This document shows, piece by piece, positions 10,805-21,800 of a stretch of 64,000 nucleotides of DNA. The notes below the pieces were generated by a model. That model was given only the letters and a program-made list of their open reading frames with translations. It searched no databases and was not told the DNA's origin. The DNA is from Agelaius tricolor (taxonomy: Eukaryota > Chordata > Aves > Passeriformes > Icteridae). The stretch covers positions 1,874,001 to 1,938,000 of the forward strand of contig JALJCS010000034.1 in the NCBI GenBank assembly GCA_023055355.1. Direction: 5' to 3'. The position numbers were made by a program, and so were the translations under genes. How positions within the stretch are numbered: position 1 is the stretch's first letter; every line of letters starts with the position of its first letter.

Positions 10805-12366
10805 TTCCTCTGCAGTATTATGAGGTTCTGTATTAAAAATTGAGTGATGCATTTGGATGGAAATTTTCTGTGTTTCACCAAAAACTGTCTAACAATAGAA
10901 CTTTTTTTTTTACATTAAGAAAAAGAAAATTAGCAAAATTCAGTTAGGGAAGCTTGGACAATCAACCTCTGTTTACAGGAATTTTTATGCTATTCTCCAA
11001 AGGGCAGCTTTTTGAAAACGAAACAAAACCCAACCAACAAACCAACACAAAAAAACAAACCACAAATCTCAAGAACCTCTGGATTGCTTACTTTTACATT
11101 TTCTTTTATACTTCTTGGTGCAGAAACGTGAAGCAGATATTTATGCTGCATCCTATTTTCTATGAATGGGTTTGACTGTTAACGGTCTTTTAAAAGACAG
11201 TTTAAGTTGTGCTTTTCAAATTTGAATTTAAATTCCAACCTTCGAACGTAATGGTTGAGGTTCAGCTTTTAGTTGAAATTATTGTGGTTTTAGATTTTTT
11301 TGTGCTCTTGTTCTTTTATATGTCATTGATCATTCCACTCAACAATGTTAAATTTCTTTGTAATTAAGAGGTCCTCAAAGGAGATGTATTATTTGTTTAT
11401 AATTTTGGAAAAGGGGCTTCATCCATCAGCATATTGTACTTACTTGTATTCTAGTACTTACTAGAAATTACTTCTGGAAAAGGAAATTTATCTATGGATT
11501 TGTACCAGCCAATTCCTATGCTTGAAACAAGTTTAGTTTCCAAACAAACAAAAAGAACCACGTGTCATCAGCATGAGGATAAGATCCTCAGGCTAAAGCT
11601 ACTCTTTTAAAAGTATTCCTATTGCAAAAACTTTTGATTCTTTCTAATCTGACTTCAAATGATGAGAATGATTGACTCAGAATCTGTTGTCAGCCCTTTC
11701 TTTTAGCAGCTAAGGGGGCATTCCTAGTGGGAGGTACAACAGATTTACTTTAGCCCTTTTAGAAATTAAAAAAAACCCCCTTTATTGCAGCTACAATCCT
11801 TATTTTGTAAAAATAACTTCACATCTGAGTACAAGTCTAAAAAAGATGTATTTTCCATGGAAGGGATGCAACTTGGATGTATTCCTTAATCTTGCCATCC
11901 TCAGACAATCTAATAGATAGAACTTCATGTCTGTATTCTGACTAATTATTGCTCAGAGCAACTTGAAATGGATTTGGTATGACCATCACTTTGTTTTCTA
12001 AGACCTTCTATTAAATAAGTGCCTTCTGCTGTTTTCAATCAGCTTTTTATTTTCAGTCTTCTAACTAGATCACAGCCTTAGAAACTTGAGTAATTTGAGA
12101 AAGATTTTTTTCACCTTATAAATGGTTCACAGTGGCACAAAATTTGTATGTTATACAAGCTTTCATGTATTTTTTTTAATCATCTCAGGTAAACTAGTTA
12201 ATTTCTAGTCAATGACTACTCCAGAAGAGATTCCTGAAGAATATAAGCATTGAACACAATGAAAGGAAGCACGAGGAAAAACAAAAAAGAAAAGACAACC
12301 TCCTCTTTGTAATGAGTGTTATTACACTAGATAAGTATGAAATATAATATGTAATACTGCATTTCT
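10805..12366 (+). other. ELMOD2 3' untranslated region / start of intergenic interval
   Basis: AT-rich sequence without recognisable coding content. It probably contains the ELMOD2 3' untranslated region, whose end cannot be placed. The only near signal is ATTAAA at 10832-10837; no AATAAA follows until 13808. An A/C-rich tract lies at about 11015-11064. Confidence 0.5.
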
Positions 12367-12497
12367 TGGAGATCATCAAATCCCACCTGGACATAGCCCT
12401 AAGCAGCCTCCTTTGAGGGGCCGTGCTTTAGGCAAGGGGCTGGGCTTGGTGATCGCCAGAGGTGCCTTCCTACCCCAGTAATCCTGTGAGTCTGTGT
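12367..12497 (+). mobile_element. CR1 LINE 3' fragment
   Basis: The text follows the CR1 tail in order: ggagatcatcaaatcccacc, tggacatagccct, gggcttggtgatcgccagag, gtgccttcctacccc, and the terminal octamer-like aatcctgtgagtctgtg. These correspond to the CR1 consensus phrases for 'ggagat..caaacccacctggacac', 'gggttggacgagatgacctccagaggtcccttccaacccc' and 'attctgtgattctgtg'. CR1 is the dominant retroposon of birds and reptiles. Only the 3' non-coding tail is present, and it is well diverged. Confidence 0.78.
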
Positions 12498-13050
12498 TGT
12501 GTAAGTAGTGACTCCTTGCACTGCATCCACCCTTGTGCTCCCAGTCCCTTAAATGCAGGCAGCTCTTGCTTGTGGGGAAGCTCCTGACCAGGGTACACAG
12601 GACACGTCTATGGGGGCCCACAGTTCTCTTGTCTTTTTATGGTACCTGAGATACAGACCAGAGTCAGACAAGCTGAGTGTGTTCAGGGTGGGGAAGGGCT
12701 CAGTCTCACCTCTGCTGGGGTGATGCTGCTCTACCAATAGAAAAAAACCCCAAAACCAACAACACCAGCACTGTGAAGATGTACACAGGGAGAGTATTTA
12801 TGGTTTGTCCTGGCTTGTGAACTGAACAGCTGAACTGACCAGATTAGATCCAAACTGACAGTGGGAGACCCAGTTATTTGATGTTGTTCTATTTCTAGAG
12901 TCCCACACTGTTGCTATCAGATCTCTAAAATCCCATACCTCCTTGGTGTGTTCTCATGGCTGCAGATCTTGACAGCACAGACTGCTTCTTCTGCATGCAG
13001 CTCCCTCTCAATTCAGGGCTCCTCCAAGGCTCTCCCTGTTAGGCCAACCC

Positions 13051-13084
<34 letters not shown>

Positions 13085-16000
13085 TTTTATCCCAGTTATC
13101 TCCATTGGTCACAGCTGCAGCCCATCAAGGACAACCAGGGCAAAGCCTCTATACAGATATTCAGGTACAATACATGCATTTTGCTAGGACTCAAAGGCCA
13201 CCTCTGCTATAGTTATTTGTTGCTCCCCTGGATGTGGGTCCTGGAATACTCGCCAATGAAGAGCTGAGCTCCTGTGGAGAGCATTCTGGGATTCGGGTCC
13301 TGGGGCGTAGCTCTGTTTCTCTGAGCTTTGCAGACCCTGGACATGCCAAAAATTCAAGGAAGGAAGTGGAAAGCAGCCCAGGTGGTTACTTTCTAGCCCC
13401 ATCTTCTATTGAGTTCGTCTGCATTAGTAACTTTCTCTACTGCTTGTAGATCTCCTTTGCAAGCAAAACACAACTGACTTTTTGAATTCCAGAAGTGATC
13501 CCAATTGTTTGGCAGTAGCAGCCAAGGAGATGCTATTTGTTATCATCATCTGCCTGCTAGCTAGTTACAAAATGGTTTGAGCCATCTCTAAAGGCTCCCC
13601 TGAGCTACATCTGCAAGCTTTTTTTTTCTGTTTTCTCCTACAGTTGCAAAATTCATCTACACCCTTGTCTTACCAGCACTGAAACTTTCACTGGGCTCCT
13701 GTTCTCTGGGAGACTGACATTTAATTATTGCTGAGGCTTCTAAAGCCCAACCATCGAGTCTCAGGGTTTCTATCACACACCTGAGATGTAGTAGTAGTTC
13801 AAGCTTTTAATAAAATGCATCTTTGCTAGTTTTTTTTTGTTAAATCAATGGTTGATCTGGGAAGTAAACTGTGGCAGTAAACCCAACCATCATCAGGTGA
13901 GTGAGACATAAGGGAATGCATTAGTTTGCATGTAGTAATTAAGGTGAATGTTTAGCTTAGACTCCAGTGCACCTTCCCAGGAAACAGTTAGAATTTATTT
14001 GCATGTGGTTTTGTATGATCAGCTAGCCCAGTAATTCTGTCTAGGAGTCACTCACTATATGTAGACTAATACTGGCTCTCCCTGTTTGCACCCCTGGTAG
14101 GTTAACTGTGTTATGGTGGTAGCTAGAAAATGTATTGAAATAGGTCAGATTGTGCTTAGAGAAGGCAAGGACAAGGCTTTACTAGTCAGTGCTATTTTGT
14201 GCTAACTCTGTTGTAACGTGACAATCCTAAGGTTATGGAAGACTGGAAATGGAGGTAGGCCACTTTTCTGCAAGTTGGTATAATCTTGAACATCAGAATT
14301 TGTTGCTCACAGGTTATTCTAAGAGTCTTAAAAACTCGGTAAATTATTTTTTATTAACCATCATGTTTTAAATACAGATTATCTTATTAGAACTTGCAAG
14401 TGCTGTTAGTTTTCTAACTTGCTGCCTCTTTAAAACATTCACTATGTGAAAGCTTTTATGCAATAGTAGTAAAAAAAAATTAAAACTGGAGAAAAGGTGG
14501 TTTTCTAAATTTGTTGTTGTTCCTGTAGCAAATGTTTTAACAGACTACCTTCACTTTTGTTGTTTAGTGTATGCTTGAAACATGGTGCCACTCTATGAAC
14601 AAATTAATCTGGAGATAAGCAGAAGTTTACTACAAGCAAATGTAAAATCTGGTCTTTCACTAAGTAAACATAGTGTTCCAGAGGTAAGGAACTTGATTGG
14701 AAAGCCATGTGAAGACAGTGTTACATAGGAAGAAAGAAAGAATCTTTTTAAACTGGCCGTGCTTCAGTCAGCTGATACAGCCGTGTAAAGAATAGGGCAT
14801 TTTGTCCTAAAGGGCAATAGTAAAAGGGGCCAATTTAAACACCCCAGGTAAATAGTTTCAGACTTTCAGTCTTTGAAAAACAAAACAAAAATGCAACATC
14901 AAACGAAACAATCTTCGAAAAATGCAAGAAAAATTAAACACACACGTAGCTCCACTGGTTTTCTGGATTTTCCGTCCTAATTTAAATAAAATTTCACAGG
15001 AGAAATAACAGCCTTTTTTTAGGAATTATACTGAAAAAGTTTGTGTTTAGTTAGGTGGGAGCTGAGCAATCAGCATCCTTGACAATAATACTGCTAGTGA
15101 TGTGTGGTGAGGACGTAGCCTGTGGTTTCCCCCTGTCGTTCTAGTTTGTGTTGCTGTAGTACCATGGTGACCCATCTTTGGACTGATGGTTCTTGTGCCA
15201 TTCTAGATACTGTCTTTCCCTAGGGAACTGACAACAACCCAGCCCAAGACAACTTGGGGGCATTTTCTTCTTTTGACACTGTGCTTAGACAGCTGCATAC
15301 TAATAGGAATTCCTGTTTACCACAATACAAAAGCAATAATGTATACTGTGATGTCTGTGTAATAGAGATGTTTACAATGGTAGCAAATAAAGAACGGGTT
15401 AGTCCAAAATATTGTCAGCAGTCGTGTCTTTGGCCTGCTAGAAAATGGAACAATTTTCAGTTTCATGCACCTGCACTGGGATATGAGTGAAAGCTTTATC
15501 CTAGTTTGTTCTTGCCCCCATCCTCTTAACTTGCCTCCAGCTTGCTAAGAGGTCCTTGGTTCTCAATCCTGTTTCGCAGATGGCTGCTGTACTCTGCTGC
15601 AAGTGGTAGAGGGTCATGACTGCTTCGTTCCAGTTGCTTTTAAAATCTTCACTTGAAAAGAAGCCCTGTCTCAAGCTTAAAAAAAATAAATTTAAAACAA
15701 ATCCACAACACAAAAAAAGCCCCTACCAAACCCAAACCCCCCCAAAACCCCACAACAATGACTTTATTTGAAGGACCTGGAAGTTAACTCTCAGAGGCAA
15801 CTCAACATCTGAGCATTTTTGCTCAGGAGGAACACAATTTAAAAGCTGGAGAACAGCTCTAGAGATAGAAACCCTCAGCTGTTGCTGGTTGGTTGGTTTT
15901 TTTTTCAGACTCCGTATCTTCTGGCATGCCTTCATACAAGCTCTGTTAAATAATTTGCTCGGGTTTTTTTAGTTTATTTGTATCTCTCAGGCAGCCTTTA

Positions 16001-16600
16001 TTTCTCCTCCTGAATTCTGAAGAGCAAATGCTTCTATTAATGTCCTGAAGTGCCATTCCATGAGAGCTACAAGATCTCATCCATAGTGGTTTTTTATTTC
16101 TGCAGAAGCACAGAAGAGGCCTTGCCACTACAGCAACATCCCAAGCTCCGAATGTCAGATTGATCAGTTATGCAAATGTGTTCTTTTAGAAAATAGGACA
16201 AGCAGGCAGCTATTCAGGAAATTTAAACTGAGATACTGAGCACCACAGGAAAGAGAAGAACCAAATATTAATTGTCTTTTGAAGTGACATACTTCTGAGC
16301 TATCTGCCACCATTTATGAGGAACATCTTGCACTGCTGTTAGGACATGACTAAGCTGTATTTCACAGCTTGTATTCCCAGCTCTCAACCACTCTTGCACA
16401 GCAGTGCTGCTGCTATCAGCACATGTTGCCATGTTCTATTATTAACCATTTTCCAGAGTAATGTTCACTGCATATTTTTGTTATTATTTGATGTCAGGCC
16501 AGTTTCTGGCTTTGTCATTAAATAAATCAACAGTAGACATACTAACATTTGTCTGTGTAATAAAGCACAACCACCTCATTTTCCCTCTAGCATGACTTTA
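12498..16600. other. Intergenic interval between convergent ELMOD2 and TBC1D9
   Basis: No open frame here resembles a known protein. In mammals UCP1 occupies this interval on the TBC1D9 strand. I looked for mitochondrial carrier hallmarks (PX[D/E]XX[K/R] repeats) in the open frames of both strands and saw none. The stretch contains a 33-base C run (13052-13084), A/C-rich low-complexity sequence around 15700-15760, and otherwise unremarkable AT-rich DNA. Confidence 0.6.
13052..13084. repeat. 33-base poly(C) run
   Basis: Thirty-three uninterrupted cytosines between aggccaaccca and ttttatccc. The complementary strand is a G33 tract able to form quadruplexes. Such long C runs are unstable and hard to sequence, so the length may be inaccurate. 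Confidence 0.95.
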
Positions 16601-18105
16601 ATAGTTAAAAATCAAATCTGTGCAGAGTGTACTTTATTTGTTCACATTACCTATTCGTGGTTAAAAACCACTTCATCTGACAGTTTAAAAGCATTCTTTT
16701 AAAACAAAATAATTGAACATAGCTTGTGCTAAAAAAATCTGCAAGTTACGTGGATGCAGTATTTTACAGGAGTATAAAAATCAACAGTATTCTACAGAAA
16801 ATATTCTCAAAACAGCAAATAAAGATTAGGCATGTAGGCATGATCCTGAAATAAACAAATATGAATTAAAAAACAGCTAACAAAATCTAAAAAAAAATCC
16901 CAAATACCTGTATAAAAAAGCAAGGATTCAAAGTGCAGGTGCTCCAGTTTTCATTTTAACACATTTTTCAGTAAGTCAATACAGGATACTATTAATTTCA
17001 TATAAAGTGACAGTGTTCTCAGTAAGATTTAAACATTCAGTTACATTATCTTGCAGATTTTGTTTCATTACTGCTGCTTTACACTGTAGTAAATAAAGAC
17101 TTATGCAATACAGGCTTTTATTTTCTTAATCTAACAAGGATATGATAGGTTGGTGGTAAAGGTTAGTTTTAAGAACTAAGCTATATGTGCTGTAGATCCA
17201 GCCTTAGAAGCAGATATATATATATACTTTTTTTTTTTTTTCCTAAGCTTTTAAAAACAGACTTCAAATTTTGAAAAGAGACTCTACCAATCTGTTCTGG
17301 GACCTGCATACACTGTCTTTGGAGAACACCAGCAAAGCTTCCCAGTGCACTGGTGAGGAATACAGCCCTGGGCAGGCTCATGCTGGAGATCTTCCTTTGG
17401 TGGCCCCAGCTGGGAAAGGGCTTTGTCTCTGCTGAACCCAGGGAAAGGCAAACGGGCAGAAACCATCATATTTACCCACATTTGCCTGATTTGGCGGCTA
17501 GGTTGGGATGGACTTCTCACTTTCACCTGAGCATACCAGTCTCAGGCACAGGAAGTTAGGAGCCAGGCAGGTGTCACTGAAGTGGTCTTTCATATATTCA
17601 GAAAAGTAAAATCAAAGCATTCCTCTTTGGAAAAAAACCAAAAAGAATACTAAATAAAATTATGATTCAAGAATGTTGCCTGGAACTTATTTTCACCTGA
17701 GGTCCTTTTCAGGTTGACAGCGTCCCTTTAAATTTTAGGTTATTCCCATTTTGTTGGGGTTTTTTTCCCCCATCTCTATATATGCCTATTTTAAAAATGC
17801 TCATAAATATTGGCATTAAGTTTACATTTAGAAATTAAGAACTAATCTTTACCATTATACACGGACAGCAATATTAATAATACACACACTTCACTGACAA
17901 GCATTTTTTTTCTGTATTTTGAATAAAATTTGCATGTGTAACATTTCCCACAGAAAGAGTGATTATACTTGAAGATAATTATGTCTGCACCCCAACATTT
18001 TCACATTAGTGAAAACAACTACGTTTTGAAAATACCAGGGCCTCTGCCAGGTACCAATAAATAGAGAATAAAAAGAAAAAATGAAATAAAAAACCCGACT
18101 GCCTT
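16600..18105 (-). other. TBC1D9: Probable TBC1D9 3' untranslated region
   Basis: AT-rich sequence directly downstream of the TBC1D9 stop codon on the minus strand. The first AATAAA read on the minus strand lies at 17117-17122, about 1 kb after the stop. Another is at 16633-16638, and a third at 15763-15768. Any of these could end the transcript. The choice cannot be made from sequence alone. A short TA repeat and T run lie at 17215-17241. Confidence 0.5.
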
Positions 18106-18825
18106 TTATCCCGACATAGTAGAGATTTCATAGTCACTGGCCGAGGTTATTGGCTTACCCCTCATCCTGATGTTTTTAGCATTAGTGATCCTGGCCATCA
18201 TGGACACAGGCTTGTCAAAGTACCTGACCAGCGCTGGCTCAGTCAAGAGGGAGGCCAGAAACTGTTCGAAGGTGATGGCCCAGTCCCTGTCGATGCTGGT
18301 GCTCCTGCGCAGGGCAGGGCTGTGGTGGCTGCGCACCAGCACCGTGTCCTCCCCGATGTCCTCGCAGTGCAGCTTCTCCTCCTCGTGCGAGCCCGCGCTC
18401 AGCACCGAGTACGAGGACATGGAACTGTCGTCCTTGGTGTCGTCGTCGGAAATGAGCATGGAAGAGCAGGCCCCGTTGTCCCTGGGGGAAGAGTCTTCCA
18501 GCTTAATGTCTTCCATCTGCATGCCCAGGGCGCTGTCGGTGCCAGCGGCCTCCTCCTCGCCGGCCACCAGGCTGCCCCGGAAGGCCTTGTGCTGCTCCAG
18601 GGGATACTGGTGGTGCTCCTTCTTCTGGAACAGCTCGCCCTGAACGGCTTTGCTGCAGTTGCTGCTGTCTGTGTCGCTGGGGGGCTGCATGCTGAAGAGC
18701 TTGCCAACCTCCCCGATCTCCAGGAGCAAGCTGGTCACGGCAGCTGTAGCGTGGTACAGGTCCTGCTCGTTGGGGTCTTCACTGAACATGTTGTACATGG
18801 TCTTGCACAGCTCAATGAACTGCCC
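18106..18825 (-). CDS. TBC1D9: TBC1D9 coding exon 21 (terminal)
   Basis: It encodes residues 1025-1263 and the stop TAA at 18106-18108. The acceptor is GTTTAG before GGGCAGTTCATT ([20 protein letters not shown]). It includes [20 protein letters not shown], an Asp/Ser-rich stretch ([14 protein letters not shown]), a conserved [19 protein letters not shown], and the tail. The region around residues 1065-1115 differs most from the mammalian protein. This exon is far richer in GC and CpG than its surroundings. The plus-strand open frames over it are shadows. Confidence 0.97.
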   Translation of the reverse strand, partial: GQFIELCKTMYNMFSEDPNEQDLYHATAAVTSLLLEIGEVGKLFSMQPPSDTDSSNCSKAVQGELFQKKEHHQYPLEQHKAFRGSLVAGEEEAAGTDSALGMQMEDIKLEDSSPRDNGACSSMLISDDDTKDDSSMSSYSVLSAGSHEEEKLHCEDIGEDTVLVRSHHSPALRRSTSIDRDWAITFEQFLASLLTEPALVRYFDKPVSMMARITNAKNIRMRGKPITSASDYEISTMSG

Positions 18826-21800
18826 CTAAACGCAGGGGGAAGGAGCATTAACAAGAGCAGGAAAAAATTGCGCTGACATCTTCCAAAGCAGTTTTAAAAC
18901 ACTGGGATTGAGGCAGGACACAAGAGTTTACGTGACTAAAGCGAAATTTTACATAATGCAGGCGCAGTCTACGAAGCATATTCTATGACTGGGCAGTCAC
19001 ATATGTTGCATCTCTAAAAGGTATTTAGAATAAATTATTGGATGTTTTGTCCAACATACCACAAATACACTTCTCTGCAGCCACAGGAGGGCAACAGAGG
19101 GTGAGCAGTGAGACACTTTGCATTGATTTTGGTGGATTTTCTTGTAGGAACGATGCTAAGTATAACTAAGGGTTTGCTAAAACTGATGAGAAGTAATGAA
19201 AAATGAAGTCCTGCAGCACTTAGCTGACAGGAGTAACTTAGTTGGATACAAGTATTTGAAATTCAAAACTGATAAATTAGATGGGAAGATTTGCTCAGGG
19301 CTACCTTAAGTAAGAATCACTGTTGTACAGGAAATAAACCTTCCCTACATGCTCTGGAGGAAAGAGCTATCCCAATGGGTCTCCTCCTCCTCAGCAGCTG
19401 TGGATCTAAGGGGAATGAGATTAGCAGTACAAATTACAAAACATAAAATACTACTTTCAGGTTATGCTTATTAGACATTAAGAGCTGGCTAGTGATATTC
19501 AGCATCACATCCTTTGTCTAAAGATCAAAATAATATGTTTTACCATTCCTGTATGTGTGTATCTCATTTTTGGGATGTTTTGGGAGCTGAATGCCAGTTA
19601 AAAGTATTTTGTAAACAATAAACTTCTGCAATCAGCTGATGGCTACTCTGGTAAAAAAGCATCTGTTCAAAATAAAACCTCTGTTCAGTGTTAATACATT
19701 GAATATTTATAGATACGTGAAGAAAGTTTAAATTTAATGAAAAGTGGCAGCGGAAGTACCTGATTCAGCTTGGGTAAGTCCTTTGTGTTTTTTGCTTTGG
19801 ATTTATTCTCTTGGCTCCACATTCTCAGGTAATTTCGATTCTCTTGTGAGCTCTTCTTGCCTATTGCCAACAAATTACCCAGAGGTGGAGGAAAAAGTCC
19901 ATGAAGAAACCTCAAATTATTACCTTTATTCCCCATTTTCAAAAGGAGCATCTTTACATGAAATGAAAAGATGTAACTCACAAGGAGAGACCAAGCATAC
20001 CTTTGTCTGTTTTCAGACTCACTGTAACAAACCCATCATCTACTCCATGTTTGTTCCTGCTGTCTAGGCCAACAACTAGGAAGTGGAGGGGCAGGGGGAG
20101 AGAGAGATCAGTGTGGGTTTAGATACACACATTGTTTTCACGTGTACAGTGCAAAATAACAAAATGTTTACAAATATTTACAAGCTCTGCAAAAAAAAAG
20201 CAGAGTAAAAATTACAGGTATAAATTATGGCTTTGTTTACCCTTAAACCTGCCCATAAATTCCATTTAATTTATACTATCACTACTTAGGCTGGGACAAC
20301 CTTAGGTTTTGTCCACATGGTACAATGATTAACCCATGCTGACACAACACACCTCCTAGCATGATACATGTTTGGTGATTATACAAGTGCATCCTCTTTT
20401 GCCTCTCAGGACTTGAAATTGCCATTTCTAGACTATTAACTCTTACCTGTATTTTCAAACAACTTTCCTCCCACTCATAACCTGAAGGATGGGTTATATT
20501 TTTCTTGAATCAAAAAGAAACTTCACATCAAGTACAACAAGAAAGAGAAAGTCAATAAAGCAGAAGTGATGAGACCCTGGCTCTCATTAGGGCACATGAG
20601 ATTTCAAACTGCTGAACTACATTTTGATGTATCTTTTGCTCTTGGTGTTTTAGAATGTTTTAAGTTCTGATGCAAATACATCTTGAAAGCCAATCTATTT
20701 ATTCTTGTTCTTCACAAAATTACTTCTACTACAACACACTGAGTTATTCTACAAGTACTTCTGCAATGCACAATTCAGGGGGGCTCTGAGTGTACACATA
20801 CCTGCACCTCTCAAGATGGCAACACATACACAAATGCTCCATAACACTTTTCACAGAGAATACTTTGCTAACAAAGTTTAATCCCATTAAAAAGTAGCTC
20901 CCTAAAAAGACATGCTGATTGAAATGCATCACCTCATCTTCTCATGCCCGAGACAAAAGATGCCTACCATGTGTACAGTCTGGTGTGATGTCCTCAAAAA
21001 AGTACTGAGTAGCTTCAAAAGCAGAGTCTGGCTCTTCTTGCTCAGGGGATGGATCTAAGCAACATAGCAAGATTCTTTCATTAAAAATTTCACTCTTTAA
21101 TTAAAAACTGAGAGATATTTCCATTAATACATTTCGAATGTAGATTTCTAGAAGTACGAGGGTGTGATGTGCTAAGAATCATCTCTTTTCAGCTCATAGG
21201 AGATGAACAACTGCACCTGAATTGTCTCCTTCCCAACATCCAATACTGTACCACAAGGAGTGTTTGCTTCTAGAGGCTGGCTTACCCATCTTCCCATGCA
21301 AACTTCCATTACTTACTGCAGGGTTTGCCCTCTTTCCTACCTTGAAACAACCTGTCATCATTTGGAATGAGCTTGCCAGTCCCCAGATATGAGAAACTGC
21401 ATTCTTAACACCAGGTATTTTTGGTAATAGTTCAATGTCTTTTTTAATTTTAAGTATTTTTAGAAAGTATTTGAAGTATTTTTTCCCAATTAAATTACTG
21501 AATCACTCAGGCCTACCTCCAAGCAAAACCAGCTGGGAGCAATCAGCCATGTTCAAAGTAGACAAATGGGAATGTCCTCTCAAAGTTTTTAGATATGTTT
21601 ACCACAGCATGTAGATGTGCACATTTATATGCTTGTGGAGGGAGCAATTGAGGGCTGTGAGGGTGCTTTCAGACTTTCCAAATCTGTCTGGTTAGAGTAG
21701 AAGCTTTCTTTACTTTAGCTTTCCCTTACTTTACTGCTGCATAAACAGATACAGTAATTCCCACAAATTAATTTTTAATTGGGAAAGCCAGTCATAAACA

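Noticed and set aside
18170..18876. Plus-strand open frames of 157 and 184 codons
   Set aside because: They are antisense shadows of TBC1D9 exon 21, which is GC-rich and therefore poor in stop codons.
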